A DNA stretch of 64,000 nt from Burkholderia sp. S171 (GTDB lineage Bacteria > Pseudomonadota > Gammaproteobacteria > Burkholderiales > Burkholderiaceae): positions 530 to 64,529 of the forward strand of contig NZ_LMUF01000010.1 of assembly GCF_009766085.1 (NCBI RefSeq). The letters run 5' to 3'. The translations under genes were made by a program, and so were the position numbers. Positions 26,431 to 35,439 of this stretch are shown here, in pieces (position 1 is the first letter of the stretch; every line of letters begins with the position of its first letter). The notes under the pieces were generated by a model, which worked only from the letters and a program-made list of their open reading frames with translations, was not told the origin of the DNA and did no database searches.

Positions 26431-27329
26431 ACTCTTTACGCTGGCCGCAGAACGCGCGTTGCGCGGTCGTTGTCACGGTCGACTTCAACGACGAACACGG
26501 CATCCTCACGCAAGAACCCAAGATTGCGGGGCGCGAGAAATCTCTATCCGTATGGCGCTATGGCGCGAAGCGCGGGGTCGATCGCGTGCTCGATGCACTC
26601 GAGGAATTCGAGGTACGTTCAAGCTGGTTCGTGCCCGGGCGTGTGGCTGAAACGCACGCGGATCTGGTGACACGCATTGATGCGCAGAAGCATGAGATAG
26701 CCAACAGCGGTTACGTCTGCGAAGACTTCGATACGCTCACGCTCGATGCGCAAAAAGATGCGTTCAGAAGAGGACAAGCCGCGCTTTCTCAAGTGCTGGG
26801 GCGACGTGCACAAGGTTTCCGTTCATTCACCGGCAACTGGGCGCCGGGCTTCGCGGACTTCCTGCGCGATGAAGGTGTGACGTGGTCATCATCGTGGCGT
26901 GGGGATGATCTGCCGTACTTTCATCTTCCCGATACAGATACGTTGGCTACGGGATCGCCCCTGGTGGAACTACCGTTGCACTACGAGCTGGAAGACGAAC
27001 CGTACTTCGCTTACAACCTGTCACCGGCAGTTCCGGTTGGGCAGCCGCGCATTCCTTCGTATCGCGAAGTGCTGAGGAACTGGAAGCATGATTTCGCGGC
27101 GTTTCATCGATTCGGATTGTGCTTCGTGCTGAGGCTGCATCCGGAGATTATCGGCACGGCGGGGCGCATTGATGTGCTGCGCGAACTACTCGCCGAAATC
27201 CGCTCACGCGACGACGTCTGGTTCGCCACCGGATCGGAGATCGCCGCATGGTGGAATCAGAACGTTGAAACCAACGAGCCCGGTCATCCGGTCGAAGTGT
27301 ATGCGCGGCATCGGCGGGAGGAAGCGTGA
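26427..27329 (+). CDS. NodB-fold deacetylase paralogue lacking metal-binding residues
   Basis: This 300-residue protein aligns throughout with its upstream neighbour: VTVDFNDEHG against AFDLDGPTG, HEIANSGYVCEDF against HEIGYHGYKHEAF, GFRSFTGNWAPGF against GFRTPSGDWGPDT, and SSSWRGDDLPY against SSSMRGDDRPY. The metal ligands are replaced: D28 by N21, H101 by S94 and H105 by C98. It is therefore probably not an active metallohydrolase and may be a regulatory or structural partner. It overlaps both neighbours by 4 bp. Alternatively it uses a different metal site including the Cys. Confidence 0.8.
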   Translation: MNSLRWPQNARCAVVVTVDFNDEHGILTQEPKIAGREKSLSVWRYGAKRGVDRVLDALEEFEVRSSWFVPGRVAETHADLVTRIDAQKHEIANSGYVCEDFDTLTLDAQKDAFRRGQAALSQVLGRRAQGFRSFTGNWAPGFADFLRDEGVTWSSSWRGDDLPYFHLPDTDTLATGSPLVELPLHYELEDEPYFAYNLSPAVPVGQPRIPSYREVLRNWKHDFAAFHRFGLCFVLRLHPEIIGTAGRIDVLRELLAEIRSRDDVWFATGSEIAAWWNQNVETNEPGHPVEVYARHRREEA

Positions 27330-28720
27330 ACGCGTCGTCGTTATCGTTATCGCAGCGCTTGGCTGCGTTTGTTGCTGAGACTCCCTTTGACGCGCTTTCC
27401 GCACCGGTCGTGCACAAGGCGAAGCGCCATATCCTCGATACTCTCGGCGCTTCGTTGGGCGGCGCGACGGCGGTGGAAGCACGCAGTGTCCGCACTGTCA
27501 TGGGCATGGGCAGCAGCGGTGACGTAACCGCGTGGGGCACGTCCCACACGTTCAACGCCCGCGACGCAGCGTTCGTCAACGGCGTGGCGGCGCACGCGCT
27601 TGAACTCGATGACGCCGGCGGCTGCGATCATTCCGGCGCGGTCGTGCTACCCGCCGCATTCGCCGCGCTTAGCTGCACGCAAAGGCCCGTATCGGGCCGC
27701 GAGTTCCTGATGGCGGTCGTGCTCGGCTACGACGTCGGCCGCCGCGTGCTGGAAGCGTGCGGGGGTTATTCGCCTCATAACAACTTTGGCTGGCACTCGA
27801 CCATGACGTGCGGCGTGTTCGGCTCGGCCGCCGCCTGCTCACGTCTGCTCGGTCTCGATGCCGCGCAGACCGCAGCAGCGTTCGGCCACGCGGCAAGTTT
27901 CAGTGGCGGGTTGTGGGGTTTTATCCATGATGCATCGCAGACCAAGCGCATGCATACGGGTCGTGCGGCTGAAGGTGGCTTGCTCGCAGCGCTGCTTGCG
28001 CAGCAGGGCGTGAGTGGCCCGACGCAAGTGTTCGAGGACGTGTGGGGCGGTTTCTTCAACGCGTTTGCACGAGACACGCAAACGCCGGATGCGCTGCTTG
28101 CAGACCTGGGCGTTATCTGGAAACTCATGCGCTGCTCGATCAAGCCGCACGCGGCGTGCCGCAGCACGCACGCGGCCGTGGATGCCACGCTCGACCTGCT
28201 GCACGGACGCGCGGCGGATCTGGACAAGCTCGTTGGGGTGCACGTCAGCCTCAGCGCCTTCGTGAACCAGATGTGCGGTGGCCGAGACCTCCACACGCTC
28301 GCTTCCGCGCAGATGAGTCTGCCTTACGCAATCGCCACTGTGCTGGTGAATGGCCATGCAGGAATCGGTGCCTATCTAATCGCGCAGCGTCACGACCCGC
28401 GCATCGCAGCGGCAATGCAACGCGTCACGCTCGAAATTGATCCGTCGATGTCCGATCTCGATGAGCCCGTCATCACGCTCGCGCTGTCCGATGCCGAACC
28501 GCGTTCGCAGCAAATCAACGTGCCGCTTGGCGACCCGCGCAATCCGGTTTCGGATGCAGCCCTCGCCGATAAATATCGCACGCTGGCCGCCATGACGATT
28601 CCGGAAGCGTCAGTGAATGCGCTTGAAACTGCCGTACTCGACCTGGACAATCTCGCCGACGCGCGAACGCTGGCGCAATGGCTGCAAGGCGACGCCGACA
28701 CAAGACCTGTAGTGCGTTAA
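27326..28720 (+). CDS. MmgE/PrpD family protein
   Basis: This 464-residue member of the 2-methylcitrate dehydratase/cis-aconitate decarboxylase/iminodisuccinate epimerase fold starts with GTG 27326 (4-bp overlap with the previous gene). Family marks are KRHILDTLGASLGGA (residues about 32-46), DAAFVNGVAAHALELDDAGG, FGWHSTMTCGVFGSAAACSR, IKPHAACRSTHAAVDATL and HTLASAQMSLPYAIA. Iminodisuccinate epimerase of Agrobacterium belongs to this family. With an ArgH-type lyase in the same operon, an epimerase role on an amino-polycarboxylate is an option; a hydratase/dehydratase role is equally possible. Confidence 0.85.
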   Translation: MNASSLSLSQRLAAFVAETPFDALSAPVVHKAKRHILDTLGASLGGATAVEARSVRTVMGMGSSGDVTAWGTSHTFNARDAAFVNGVAAHALELDDAGGCDHSGAVVLPAAFAALSCTQRPVSGREFLMAVVLGYDVGRRVLEACGGYSPHNNFGWHSTMTCGVFGSAAACSRLLGLDAAQTAAAFGHAASFSGGLWGFIHDASQTKRMHTGRAAEGGLLAALLAQQGVSGPTQVFEDVWGGFFNAFARDTQTPDALLADLGVIWKLMRCSIKPHAACRSTHAAVDATLDLLHGRAADLDKLVGVHVSLSAFVNQMCGGRDLHTLASAQMSLPYAIATVLVNGHAGIGAYLIAQRHDPRIAAAMQRVTLEIDPSMSDLDEPVITLALSDAEPRSQQINVPLGDPRNPVSDAALADKYRTLAAMTIPEASVNALETAVLDLDNLADARTLAQWLQGDADTRPVVR

Positions 28721-28779
28721 TCAATACCCCGACCCTCGACCCCGACCTTCCACAAGACCTTTATAAAGGTACGTCTTCC

Positions 28780-29637
28780 ATGAACAAGCTGAACCCGATC
28801 CGTGCCGTTTCCAGCCTGATGGCACTGTGTCTGTCGACGTTTCTCTTCGCGAGCGGCGCGCATGCGCAGGCCTTGCCTGATGCCATCGCCAAGTCGAAAG
28901 TGATCAAGGTCGCGGTGAATTCCATCTATCCGCCGATGGAATACAAGGATCCGGAAAGCGGCGACCTGGTCGGTTTCGATATCGATCTGGGTAATGCGAT
29001 TGCCAAGGAACTGGGCGTAAAAATGGACTGGCAGGAGTCGGCGTTCGAGCAACTGTTGCCGTCGCTGGCAACGGGCCGTGTCGATATGATCCTGAGCGGC
29101 ATGAGCGATGTCCCGGGCCGTCGTGACACTGCCGATTTTCTCGACTACCTGAATTCGGGCGCGCAGTTTTATATCCTCTCGTCGCGTGCGAACGAGATCA
29201 AGCAGGCCGTGGATCTCTGCGGCAAGTCGGTTGGCACAAGCCGCAGCACGTCCTTCCCGGCGGACACGGCCGCGTGGAGTACGCAAAATTGCGAGGCGGC
29301 CGGCAAGGCCGCCATTACCGTATCCGGGACTGAAGATACCTCCGCTGCACGCATGCAGCTAAAGCAAGGGCGGATCATGGCGGGCGTGCAAGGCAGTGAG
29401 ACGCTGCCGTATGCCATGAAGCTCGAGCCGAATACCTACAGGCCGATCGGCGAGCCGTTCGCGACGTCGCCCGAAGGCATCGCGTTCGCGAAGTCGAATC
29501 CGAAATTGCGTGATGCGGTGCATGGCGCGCTGAATAAACTGATCGCGAACGGGAGCTATGCCGCGATTGTTGCCAAGTGGAATCTGCAATCGAGTGCGGT
29601 CAAGCAGGTGACGCTGAACGCGGCAGCACTCAAGTAA
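28780..29637 (+). CDS. Amino-acid ABC transporter substrate-binding protein (SBP family 3), copy 2
   Basis: The 285-residue precursor has a signal peptide ending at GAHAQA (residue about 28). Core motifs are YPPMEYKDPESGDLVGFDID, RVDMILSGMSDVPGRRDT and GSETLPYAMKLE. It is a close paralogue of the protein at 24693 and the last gene of the lyase/ABC operon, 59 bp after the MmgE/PrpD gene. ATG 28780 has AAAGGT upstream; frames beginning earlier run inside the previous gene. Two binding proteins for one permease suggest two related ligands. Confidence 0.9.
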   Translation: MNKLNPIRAVSSLMALCLSTFLFASGAHAQALPDAIAKSKVIKVAVNSIYPPMEYKDPESGDLVGFDIDLGNAIAKELGVKMDWQESAFEQLLPSLATGRVDMILSGMSDVPGRRDTADFLDYLNSGAQFYILSSRANEIKQAVDLCGKSVGTSRSTSFPADTAAWSTQNCEAAGKAAITVSGTEDTSAARMQLKQGRIMAGVQGSETLPYAMKLEPNTYRPIGEPFATSPEGIAFAKSNPKLRDAVHGALNKLIANGSYAAIVAKWNLQSSAVKQVTLNAAALK

Positions 29638-29700
29638 TCAACTCCCCAATAAATGCGGGTGGCATCGGAGCACCGCGTGAAGTTCATGGTACGTTTAGCG

Positions 29701-29718
29701 CCTGTCAGAACCTGTCAG
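29701..29718 (+). promoter_or_regulatory. Tandem CCTGTCAG repeat at the WYL regulator start
   Basis: CCTGTCAG occurs at 29701-29708 and again at 29711-29718, a 10-bp period of one helical turn. The second copy runs into the AGGAG ribosome site of the GTG 29727 start. Such placement suits autorepression by the regulator encoded immediately downstream. Inference from position and periodicity. Confidence 0.4.
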
Positions 29719-29726
29719 GAGTCAGG

Positions 29727-30419
29727 GTGTCCCGAACTACTCGTTTATTGACCTTGCTGGAGATGCTTCGCGCGAAGCGTGTGCCGGTGACTGCGTCCGA
29801 ACTCGCGGCGGACCTTGGCGTGTCCGAGCGCACGCTGTATCGCGACATCGCGACGTTGATTGAACAGGGCGCGCCAATACACGGCGAAGCGGGAATAGGG
29901 TATGTGCTTAAGCCGGGGTTGTTCCTGCCGCCGCTGATGTTGAGCGAAGACGAGATCGACGCCGTGGTGCTGGGCCTGCGGTACGTGGACCAGCGCGGCG
30001 ATGATGTTTTGCGTAGGGCCGCCGCTCAGGCGCTAGCGAAGATTGATGCGGTATTGAACGCGTCGGGCAAGGATGCCATGCGTGCTCCGACCGTCCATTC
30101 CGGCCCGCCTGTGCCGGACTTTCCCGTTAACGCCGTGCCGCTCGCGAGCTTGCGCGCGGCCATTCGTGGCCAGTGCAAACTGCGGATAGGGTATCTGGAC
30201 GGGCAAGGCGAGCCGACAGATCGTGTCGTCTGGCCGGTCGTGCTGGGCTTCCTCGACAATGTCCGGATTCTTGGCGCATGGTGCGAAAAGCGCCAGGATT
30301 TCCGCAGTTTTCGCACCGACAGGATCGCGTCAGCGGATGAAACCGGCGAGCAATATCCGGGGGCGAGGGCGGTGCTATTGAGTCGGTACCGGACGCATCT
30401 GGCGAAGTCGTCGCCTTAG
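29727..30419 (+). CDS. YafY/DeoR-type HTH regulator with WYL domain
   Basis: Residues 1-60 hold a winged HTH (LLEMLRAKRVPVTASELAAD, then LGVSERTLYRDIATLIEQGA). The C-terminal half is a WYL effector domain, seen in LRAAIRGQCKLRIGYLDGQG and VVWPVVLGFLDNVRILGAWC with DFRSFRTDRI. GTG 29727 (230 residues) is chosen because AGGAG lies 5 nt upstream; the open frame extends to 29577 inside the previous gene. The last gene of the ABC operon ends 89 bp before. Its target is not evident. Confidence 0.88.
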   Translation: MSRTTRLLTLLEMLRAKRVPVTASELAADLGVSERTLYRDIATLIEQGAPIHGEAGIGYVLKPGLFLPPLMLSEDEIDAVVLGLRYVDQRGDDVLRRAAAQALAKIDAVLNASGKDAMRAPTVHSGPPVPDFPVNAVPLASLRAAIRGQCKLRIGYLDGQGEPTDRVVWPVVLGFLDNVRILGAWCEKRQDFRSFRTDRIASADETGEQYPGARAVLLSRYRTHLAKSSP

Positions 30420-30456
30420 TAGCCAAGCAGCAATTAGCTCAAGGGTAGTGCTTCGT

Positions 30457-31182
30457 TTACCTATCCCCCGCGCTGATCGCCCGCACCACCTCTTCCGCGC
30501 TTTGCGCAACCTGCCCGAAATAAAGTCCGAAGTTCATCATGGCTGCGTCGTGCATTGCCGGGATGCAATCGGCGCACGCGTCCGACACCAGCATGCAACC
30601 GAAGCCACGATCCGCCGCGTCCCTCGCCGTGGTCTCCACGCAGCAGCTTGTCACCACGCCTGCGAACACCAGGTTCCTGATCCCCGCCCGGTCCAGCACA
30701 TTCTGAATCTCGCTGCCATTGAATGCGCCCTGCGTTGTCTTGCGGATCACGGTTTCGCCTTCCAGCGGCGCGACCTCCTCGCGAAATGCATAGTCGGGGT
30801 TTCCGGTCCACCAGAGGTCATCGATACCGGCCGCCTGTTCCAGCCTGTGCGTCCAGTCGCGAAACCGCGACGGGCAATCGCGCATGTCGCGGTAAGCGGA
30901 GCCGGTTGAAATATGCACGACCGGCATGCCGGCCGCGCGGAAGGCGTCGAGTAACTGGCGAATGGAGGGGATCGTAGTCTGCTCCAGACGCTCCAGGTAA
31001 TAACGCATCGAACCGGGCTCCACGGCTTCGCATGCCTTCACCCAGCCGCGGCCCGGCGCGGCATCGCTGTATTGGACGTCGACGACGACCAGCGCCGTCG
31101 TTTTGCGATCCGTCAGATCGACGAACGGAATGGTCGATGAAAGATCTTCGAAAGCAGTGGATGGTTTCTCTCGCGGGTTCAT
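30457..31182 (-). CDS. Isochorismatase-like cysteine hydrolase
   Basis: This 241-residue cysteine hydrolase shows the family triad: D35 in LVVVDVQYSD, K148 in VIRKTTQGAF and C181 in VVTSCCVETTARDAA. A cis-peptide VVTSC element precedes the nucleophile. Members hydrolyse small amides (nicotinamide, ureidoacrylate, N-carbamoyl compounds, biuret). It is convergent with the WYL regulator and divergent from choX. The relation to choline genes is uncertain; an amide-hydrolysis role would suit this nitrogen-scavenging region. Confidence 0.88.
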   Translation of the reverse strand: MNPREKPSTAFEDLSSTIPFVDLTDRKTTALVVVDVQYSDAAPGRGWVKACEAVEPGSMRYYLERLEQTTIPSIRQLLDAFRAAGMPVVHISTGSAYRDMRDCPSRFRDWTHRLEQAAGIDDLWWTGNPDYAFREEVAPLEGETVIRKTTQGAFNGSEIQNVLDRAGIRNLVFAGVVTSCCVETTARDAADRGFGCMLVSDACADCIPAMHDAAMMNFGLYFGQVAQSAEEVVRAISAGDR

Positions 31183-31452
31183 GCTGGACGATCCTCGGTC
31201 GGGGTTAACGTCATGTCATTGTGAATACGCGCATCCTCGATCATCAACACCAAAGCGACGCCCGTTTGCGTTCCGGCGACGCGTCCCGATGCACTCATTC
31301 ATCGCTAGTGATAAGACGCGCGCGCCGGTGTCGCGAAACATCAAGTGCGCGATTTATGACTCAGTAAATTGAATGGGTCGCGCTTGTGCAAACCGACTCT
31401 GAAAGCCTGCCCCGCCGGTCACCCCGACATCGATTTGCCTGGAGAAGAAACG

Positions 31453-32400
31453 ATGAACGTCCCTGCACGCCTCGCTTGTTTGATATTGACTGCCTGTTGC
31501 AGCATGACCGCCCACGCGCAAGACCCGGAGGTGTGCCGGACCGTTCATTTTGCGGACATCGGCTGGACCGATATTGCCGCCACCACCGCGCTTGCATCGA
31601 CCGTGTTCGACGGGCTGGGCTACAAGCCGGTGAAGACCGTGGCATCCATTCCTATCGCGCTCACCGGCATCAAGTCGAAGCAGATCGATGTCTTCCTGGG
31701 AGACTGGCAGCCTTCCATGGATCCGGTCGCCGATCCCTTCGTCAAGGCGGGTGCCGTGAAGGTCCTGAGCGCGCCGAACCTCACCGGCGCGAAATATACG
31801 CTGGCTGTACCGACCTATGAATACGATGCCGGTCTCAAGTCCTTCGCTGACATTGCCAAGTTCGGCGATAAATTGCAGCACAAGATCTACGGCATCGAAC
31901 CGGGCAACGACGGCAACGCGCTGGTCAAGAAGATGATCGACGGCAACCAGTTCAACCTGAAGGATTTCAAACTGGTCGAGTCGAGCGAAGCGGGCATGCT
32001 GGTCGAAGTGAATCGCGCGGTCAGGAGCCACGAATGGGTGGTCTTTCTCGGTTGGGACCCGCACCCGATGAACATCCAGTTGAAGATGACCTATCTCTCG
32101 GGCGGTGACGAAGTATTCGGACCCAACTACGGCGAGGCCAAGGTCTACACGATGGTGCCGCCGGACTATCTCACGCGCTGTCCTAACGCGGGGCAGGTGG
32201 TGACGAACCTGAAGTTCACGCCGGGTATTGAGAACCAGGTCATGCAGTCGATCACGACCGACAAGAAGGAACCAAACGTCGCAGCGAAAGAATGGCTGAA
32301 GAAAAACTCAGGTGTGCTGACGCAATGGCTCGCGGGCGTGAAGACGTTCGACGGCAAGGATGCGTTACCCGCGATGAAGTCTTACCTCGCTGCACAGTGA
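31453..32400 (+). CDS. choX: Choline/betaine ABC transporter substrate-binding protein (ChoX-like)
   Basis: This 315-residue precursor has a signal peptide ending at AHAQ (residue about 22). The mature part matches ChoX/ProX for quaternary ammonium ligands: DIGWTDI (W38, D40), FLGDWQPSMDP (W85), VPTYEYDAG (aromatic), GIEPGNDGN (Asn) and FLGWDPHPMN (Trp). In S. meliloti ChoX the aromatic box and an Asp and Asn at these places hold choline. No choW/choV genes lie in this window, so it must share a transporter encoded elsewhere. GGAGAAG 5 nt upstream fixes ATG 31453. Convergent with the AraC gene. Confidence 0.9.
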   Translation: MNVPARLACLILTACCSMTAHAQDPEVCRTVHFADIGWTDIAATTALASTVFDGLGYKPVKTVASIPIALTGIKSKQIDVFLGDWQPSMDPVADPFVKAGAVKVLSAPNLTGAKYTLAVPTYEYDAGLKSFADIAKFGDKLQHKIYGIEPGNDGNALVKKMIDGNQFNLKDFKLVESSEAGMLVEVNRAVRSHEWVVFLGWDPHPMNIQLKMTYLSGGDEVFGPNYGEAKVYTMVPPDYLTRCPNAGQVVTNLKFTPGIENQVMQSITTDKKEPNVAAKEWLKKNSGVLTQWLAGVKTFDGKDALPAMKSYLAAQ

Positions 32401-32411
32401 GACTGGATGCG

Positions 32412-32433
32412 CAGCCGGCGATTCATCCGGCTG
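32412..32433. terminator. Bidirectional terminator-like hairpin between choX and araC-type gene
   Basis: CAGCCGG (32412-32418) and CCGGCTG (32427-32433) are perfect 7-bp arms around an 8-nt loop. They lie in the 22-bp gap between the convergent choX and regulator genes and overlap the regulator's last codons. There is no strong T-run, so factor-independent termination is uncertain. Confidence 0.45.
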
Positions 32434-33457
32434 GCGTAGACGCCGCTACCCGCTGCCGCATCACCGGCGCCTCCCACGATTGCGACCGGTCGCGGCTCGG
32501 CGGGCAACCGAACTTCGTTTTATAGACCCGCGAGAAATGTTCGAGTGAATCGAAGCCCGTTGCGGCCGCGACTTGCGACACGCTAAGCTCGGTCTGCTGC
32601 AACAGCTTATGCGCGGTGGCGAGTCGCAAGCTGACGTAATAACGAAGCGGGGCGGTCGCGGTGTACTGCTTGAACTGCCGCTCGAGTTGTCGTTTGGACA
32701 AACCGACTGCTGCCGCGAGATCTTCACACGAGACCGGCGTGGCGACGGATTCATGCATCAATCGGATTGCCTCGCTGACCTGTTCGTTCATCGGCGCGGC
32801 GTCGAGATCGGTTCGGGCAAGCTGGACTTCACTGGTTCCGCGAATGCGCGCGTGCAGCAGATGCTGCGCGATCTCCGCCGCGAGGTCGGTCCCAGCATGC
32901 TGCCCGATCCATTCGAGCATCATGTCGATGATCCCGCTGCCGCCCGCGCAAGTGATCAAGCGCGGCTCGATGGTGTAAAGCTGAGTCGTTGCCTTGACGT
33001 TGGGATAGGCTTCCTGAAACCCTTCGAGGTTGTCCCAGTGCACGGCAGCCGGGCGGCCGTCGAGAAGCGATGCCGCCGCAAGCATTTCAGTGCCGGTTTC
33101 AATCCCGCCAATTTGCGCACCGAACACGCTTTCGCGCCTGAGCCATGCCTTGACCTTGCGATTCTTCGCATGCTTCTTGGGCTCGAAGCTCGCGACCACG
33201 AAGATGGTCGAGAACTCGCCGGTCTCGTTCGACACCGGCCGCGTGGGCGCGATCATGCCGTTGGTCGCCTGGACCTGTTCGCCATCAATTGAAAGCACGG
33301 TCCATTCGTAGAGCGTGCGTTGACTGAGCCAGTTGGCAATAGCCATCGGCTCGATCACGAGCGCAAGCCCGAGGTTCGAAAACTGCGGCAACACGAGGAT
33401 GCCCACGCGCCGTGGTGCGGGATGTGTTTGCGAAGCGGACTTGCTCAGCGTGCTCAT
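32423..33457 (-). CDS. GlxA/GbdR-type AraC-family transcriptional regulator
   Basis: The 344-residue protein combines an N-terminal DJ-1/GATase1-like domain (residues about 17-190: VGILVLPQFSNLGLALVIEP, a GGIETGTEMLAAA elbow and ITCAGGSGIIDMM) with a C-terminal double AraC HTH. The HTH reads CEDLAAAVGLSKRQLERQFK, then LSVSQVAAATGFDSLEHFSR. GbdR, CdhR and ArgR of pseudomonads share this architecture and activate betaine, carnitine and arginine catabolism. It lies between choX and the choline dehydrogenase/Rieske genes, so it is probably their activator (inference). Confidence 0.9.
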   Translation of the reverse strand: MSTLSKSASQTHPAPRRVGILVLPQFSNLGLALVIEPMAIANWLSQRTLYEWTVLSIDGEQVQATNGMIAPTRPVSNETGEFSTIFVVASFEPKKHAKNRKVKAWLRRESVFGAQIGGIETGTEMLAAASLLDGRPAAVHWDNLEGFQEAYPNVKATTQLYTIEPRLITCAGGSGIIDMMLEWIGQHAGTDLAAEIAQHLLHARIRGTSEVQLARTDLDAAPMNEQVSEAIRLMHESVATPVSCEDLAAAVGLSKRQLERQFKQYTATAPLRYYVSLRLATAHKLLQQTELSVSQVAAATGFDSLEHFSRVYKTKFGCPPSRDRSQSWEAPVMRQRVAASTPAG

Positions 33458-33544
33458 GGGGACCCCGAGTCTCTTGCCGGATGATCGGATGCACGGGCAA
33501 AGCCTGACAATAACGCGTGTAATACGTCGTCAGAGCTACAGGTC

Positions 33545-33570
33545 GAGCACGAGCCGTGCAGATCGTGCTC
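33545..33570. terminator. Hairpin downstream of the GMC dehydrogenase / upstream of the AraC regulator
   Basis: GAGCACGA (33545-33552) and TCGTGCTC (33563-33570) are perfect 8-bp arms with a 10-nt loop. The element is about 107 bp past the stop of the minus-strand GMC gene and about 90 bp upstream of the regulator start. It may terminate the former or act in the leader or promoter of the latter. No T-run follows. Confidence 0.35.
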
Positions 33571-33677
33571 TCGATACGCAGACGTAAATTACCGTATTTT
33601 GATTTTTTTCGGCATCGGTTTGAACCATGTCACGATGATCAGCTTCTCCCGGGAGCAGCGTCACCGGGCAGGTGGAT

Positions 33678-35408
33678 TCAGGTTTGACATGCATGTTCCT
33701 TCACCGCGCTATGACTCTCCCTCTGTTGCGCACGCCAGTCGGCCGGCACCCAGACCGCGGCGCCGGAGGGCGGCAGCGGCGTGCGTCCCATCACGAGGTC
33801 GCTGCCCTTCTCGCCGATCATCACGGTCGGCGCGTTAGTGTTGCCGCTCACGATGGTTGGCATGATGGACGCATCGATTACGCGTAGACGGTCCAGGCCA
33901 TGCACGCGCAGATCGGGTCCTACAACCGCTTCTGCATCGCTTGCCGGTCCCATCTTGCAGGTGCCTGCCGCGTGATAACCCGTCTCCGTGACTTGCCGCG
34001 CCCAGGCGTCGAGCGATGCATCGTCATAGGCGGTCGGACCCGGCGTAAGTTCATCGCCTGCGAGTTCGCGCATCGCGTTTTGCGCAATGATCTCCCGCAC
34101 GAGTCTAGCGCCGGCACGCATGTCCGCGCGATCACGATCAGTCTGCAGATAGTTGAAGATAATCCTGGGTGCAAGGCCCGGATCGTTCGACGCAAGCGTC
34201 ACCGAGCCGAGACTCGTTGGCCGCATCAGGTCGATATGAACCTGGAACGCATGGGCCGGCACGCTCGACACGCTGCCGGGCTGAACGGCGAGTGGCATGA
34301 AGGTGAGTTGCAGGTCAGGATGCTCGACCCCGGCGCGCGAGCGTATAAACGCGCCCGCTTCGAAGTGATTGCTGGCGGCAAAGCCGGAGCGGTTCATGAA
34401 CCACTGCGCGCCGACCCACCATTTACGCGGCGCGATGGTCCACGGGAAAATCGATACCGGTTTTTTGCACAGGTACTGCACCACCGTATCCGGATGATCT
34501 GATAAGCGCCTTCCAACGCCCGGCAGATCGTGGACCGGACGCACACATGCACGGCTGAGTTCATCGGCGGGGCCGATGCCTGAGAGCTGCAACAACTGCG
34601 GCGTGTTAATCGCGCCACCGCACAGAAGGACTTCCACGTCCGCGTGGACCTTGACGGTCTCGCCATTGCACGCATACTCGATGCCCGTCGCGCGGTTGTT
34701 GCTTACGAGCACACGCAACGCGAGCGCGCCCGTTACAACGGTCACGTTACTCCGTGTCAACGCTTCGGCGAGGTAACCCCGCGCCGTGCTCCAGCGCTCG
34801 CCTTTCCACGTGGTTCTATCGACGCGTCCGAAGCCTTCCTGGCGATACCCGTTGACGTCATCGGTACGGCCGTAGCCTGCTTCAACGCCCGCATTGATGA
34901 ACGCACGTGTCAGCACGGTGTCTGTATTGCCCGCTGTAACGCGTAGATGGCCGCTGTCGCCGTGATAAGCATCCGCGCCGAGCTCATGCTTCTCAGACCG
35001 GATGAAGTACGGCAGCACATCGCGATAACGCCAGCCCGTGCAGCCTTGTTCGGCCCAAGCATCGTAGTCGCGGGCGTGGCCACGTATGTACACCATGCCG
35101 TTGATCGACGATGAACCGCCGAGCACGCGGCCGCGCGGCGTACCTATGCGGCGCTGGTTAAGGAACGGTTCCGGCTCCGACTGATACTGCCAGTTATAAC
35201 GGTCTCCGCCGACCACGATACCCATCGCCGAGGGCATGTCGATCGACCAGTTTCGGTTCACCGGACCGGCCTCGAGCAGCAATACCCGCACTTGCGGATC
35301 GGCGCTCAGGCGGTTAGCCAACACACAACCGGCCGAGCCCGCGCCGACAATCACATAGTCGTAGCCGCGGCGAATGCTTTGCGTGGACATCGATGGCTTT
35401 GCGCTCAT
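33678..35408 (-). CDS. GMC-family FAD oxidoreductase, choline dehydrogenase-like
   Basis: This 576-residue GMC flavoenzyme has [20 protein letters not shown] (FAD motif, residues about 17-36), [20 protein letters not shown] (GMC signature 1) and a [19 protein letters not shown] stretch (signature 2). At the C-terminus are [11 protein letters not shown] with the catalytic His and [15 protein letters not shown]. It oxidises choline or another alcohol to the aldehyde. AAGGA before ATG 35408 sets the start. It follows the Rieske gene by 31 bp on the same strand. BetA function is plausible, but the family also oxidises many other alcohols. Confidence 0.85.
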   Translation of the reverse strand: MSAKPSMSTQSIRRGYDYVIVGAGSAGCVLANRLSADPQVRVLLLEAGPVNRNWSIDMPSAMGIVVGGDRYNWQYQSEPEPFLNQRRIGTPRGRVLGGSSSINGMVYIRGHARDYDAWAEQGCTGWRYRDVLPYFIRSEKHELGADAYHGDSGHLRVTAGNTDTVLTRAFINAGVEAGYGRTDDVNGYRQEGFGRVDRTTWKGERWSTARGYLAEALTRSNVTVVTGALALRVLVSNNRATGIEYACNGETVKVHADVEVLLCGGAINTPQLLQLSGIGPADELSRACVRPVHDLPGVGRRLSDHPDTVVQYLCKKPVSIFPWTIAPRKWWVGAQWFMNRSGFAASNHFEAGAFIRSRAGVEHPDLQLTFMPLAVQPGSVSSVPAHAFQVHIDLMRPTSLGSVTLASNDPGLAPRIIFNYLQTDRDRADMRAGARLVREIIAQNAMRELAGDELTPGPTAYDDASLDAWARQVTETGYHAAGTCKMGPASDAEAVVGPDLRVHGLDRLRVIDASIMPTIVSGNTNAPTVMIGEKGSDLVMGRTPLPPSGAAVWVPADWRAQQRESHSAVKEHACQT

Positions 35409-35439
35409 TGGATTCCTTGATAGGGCGGAGACAACGTGT

